Positions 63,547-64,000 of a stretch of 64,000 nt of DNA are shown here, in pieces. The position numbers were made by a program, and so were the translations under genes. The number at the start of each line of letters is the position of its first letter. The first letter of the stretch is position 1. The stretch is taken from positions 310,001 through 374,000 of the forward strand of contig NZ_CANLZZ010000001.1 of the NCBI RefSeq assembly GCF_947495725.1. Direction: 5' to 3'. The notes under the pieces were generated by a model. That model was not told the DNA's origin. It did not search any database and worked only from the letters and a program-made list of their open reading frames with translations. This DNA is from an uncultured Lutibacter sp. Lineage in GTDB: Bacteria; Bacteroidota; Bacteroidia; Flavobacteriales; Flavobacteriaceae.

Positions 63547-63909
63547 TCAATTTTTAAGTAAAATTAATACTATTCCTATAATTGAAGGAATAGATTGAAT
63601 AAAAAATATTTTTATTTGTTTTGTAGTATATGACCCATATATTCCTGCTATTGTCACACAAATCAAAAAGAAAATTGCTATACTGTTAAAATTATCTGTG
63701 TCAATTATAGCCCAAATTAAACCCGCAGCCAAGAAACCATTGTATAGTCCTTGATTTTTAGCCAATGTTTTAGAAATTTTAGCTTCTTCAAGTTTTAAAC
63801 CAAAAGCTTTTAACCCTTTTGGTTTATCCCAATAAAACATTTCTAAAATCATAAAATAAATATGAAGTAGTGCTACTAGTATAATTATAGAAAGTATTAA
63901 TAAGTCCAT
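63547..63909 (-). CDS. DUF1304 family membrane protein
   Basis: A 120-residue protein with four helices and the family pattern LHIYFMILEMFYWDKP near the start and AKNQGLYNGFLAAGLIWA mid-protein. Function unknown. It starts one base after the stop of the partial upstream gene, so it is cotranscribed with it and probably with mscS. Confidence 0.86.
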   Translation of the reverse strand: MDLLILSIIILVALLHIYFMILEMFYWDKPKGLKAFGLKLEEAKISKTLAKNQGLYNGFLAAGLIWAIIDTDNFNSIAIFFLICVTIAGIYGSYTTKQIKIFFIQSIPSIIGIVLILLKN

Positions 63910-63910
63910 T

Positions 63911-64000
63911 TTAATATGTTATTTTTAATTGTTCTATTGCCTTAGTCACCTCAATTTCGGGTAATTGACAAGCCCCATCAACGCATATGTAAATAAGTGT
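63911..64000 (-). CDS. C-terminal end of a YyaL/DUF255-type thioredoxin-domain protein
   Basis: The last 29 residues read TLIYICVDGACQLPEIEVTK to a TAA at 63911-63913, the YxCxxxxCQLP ending typical of the YyaL (DUF255, SSP411-like) thioredoxin-domain proteins. The rest lies outside the window. It is upstream of DUF1304 in the same operon. Confidence 0.65.
   Translation of the reverse strand, partial: TLIYICVDGACQLPEIEVTKAIEQLKITY

Overview
The window is AT-rich DNA from a member of the Bacteroidota, almost certainly a marine-type Flavobacteriaceae. Supporting signs are the TAnnTTTG -7 promoter boxes, a type IX secretion sorting domain, many Bacteroidota-type lipoproteins (DUF4270, GSCFA and DUF6252-like proteins), a TPR histidine kinase with a LuxR-type regulator, and a polysaccharide-degradation cluster. 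I cannot name the genus or species from sequence alone. Gene density is high, and most operons end in long, nearly perfect A/T-flanked palindromic terminators that also serve the convergent neighbour.

Layout. 1-3.0 kb: the start of a secreted protein on the minus strand, then a DUF4270 lipoprotein and an outer-membrane beta-barrel. 3.1-5.5 kb: cytochrome bd oxidase (cydAB). 5.6-8.8 kb (minus): M23 peptidase, MerR-type regulator, LemA and two TPM-domain proteins. 9-12.6 kb: alaS, a REP-like hairpin and a GSCFA protein. 12.7-18.1 kb: a small lipoprotein and a beta-propeller protein that share an operator-like dyad at the same promoter spacing, then a TPR histidine kinase and its NarL/LuxR response regulator. 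18.2-22.4 kb: rhodanese, M48 peptidase, ankyrin protein, gpmI and a thioredoxin-fold lipoprotein.

22.4-34.5 kb is a self-contained hydrogen-oxidation island. It holds an oxygen-tolerant type (group 1d) [NiFe] hydrogenase with small and large subunits and cytochrome b, its maturation protease, all six hyp genes (hypABC divergent from the structural operon, hypFDE downstream), a sulfurtransferase in the hypABC operon, and a nickel/cobalt transporter. The small subunit has the two extra cysteines of the 4Fe-3S proximal cluster. The cell could therefore feed electrons from H2 into quinone, and the nearby cytochrome bd and the caa3/cbb-type assembly genes at 54.7-59.7 kb could carry them to oxygen.

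34.7-54.2 kb: a secreted subtilisin, then a uronate-polysaccharide utilisation cluster. KduI and DUF4861 run left, and LacI, GH88, a beta-helix protein, sulfatase, DUF6250, GH43, a second beta-helix paralogue and a DUF5060 glycosidase run right, all from one 40-bp perfect palindrome. A convergent PL6 lyase with a T9SS tail has its own tandem operator. No SusC/SusD pair is present in this cluster. 54.4-54.6 kb: tRNA-Leu(UAA) and tRNA-Gly(GCC). 54.7-59.7 kb: heme O synthase, oxidase subunits III (two) and IV, a Cys-less SCO-like protein, SCO1, DUF420 and a small membrane protein. 59.9-64 kb: a TolC-type protein, tsaB, an unknown secreted protein, an MscS channel, DUF1304 and the C-terminus of a YyaL/DUF255-type protein.

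No intergenic stretch exceeds about 275 bases. No rRNA, CRISPR array, transposase or phage gene was seen.
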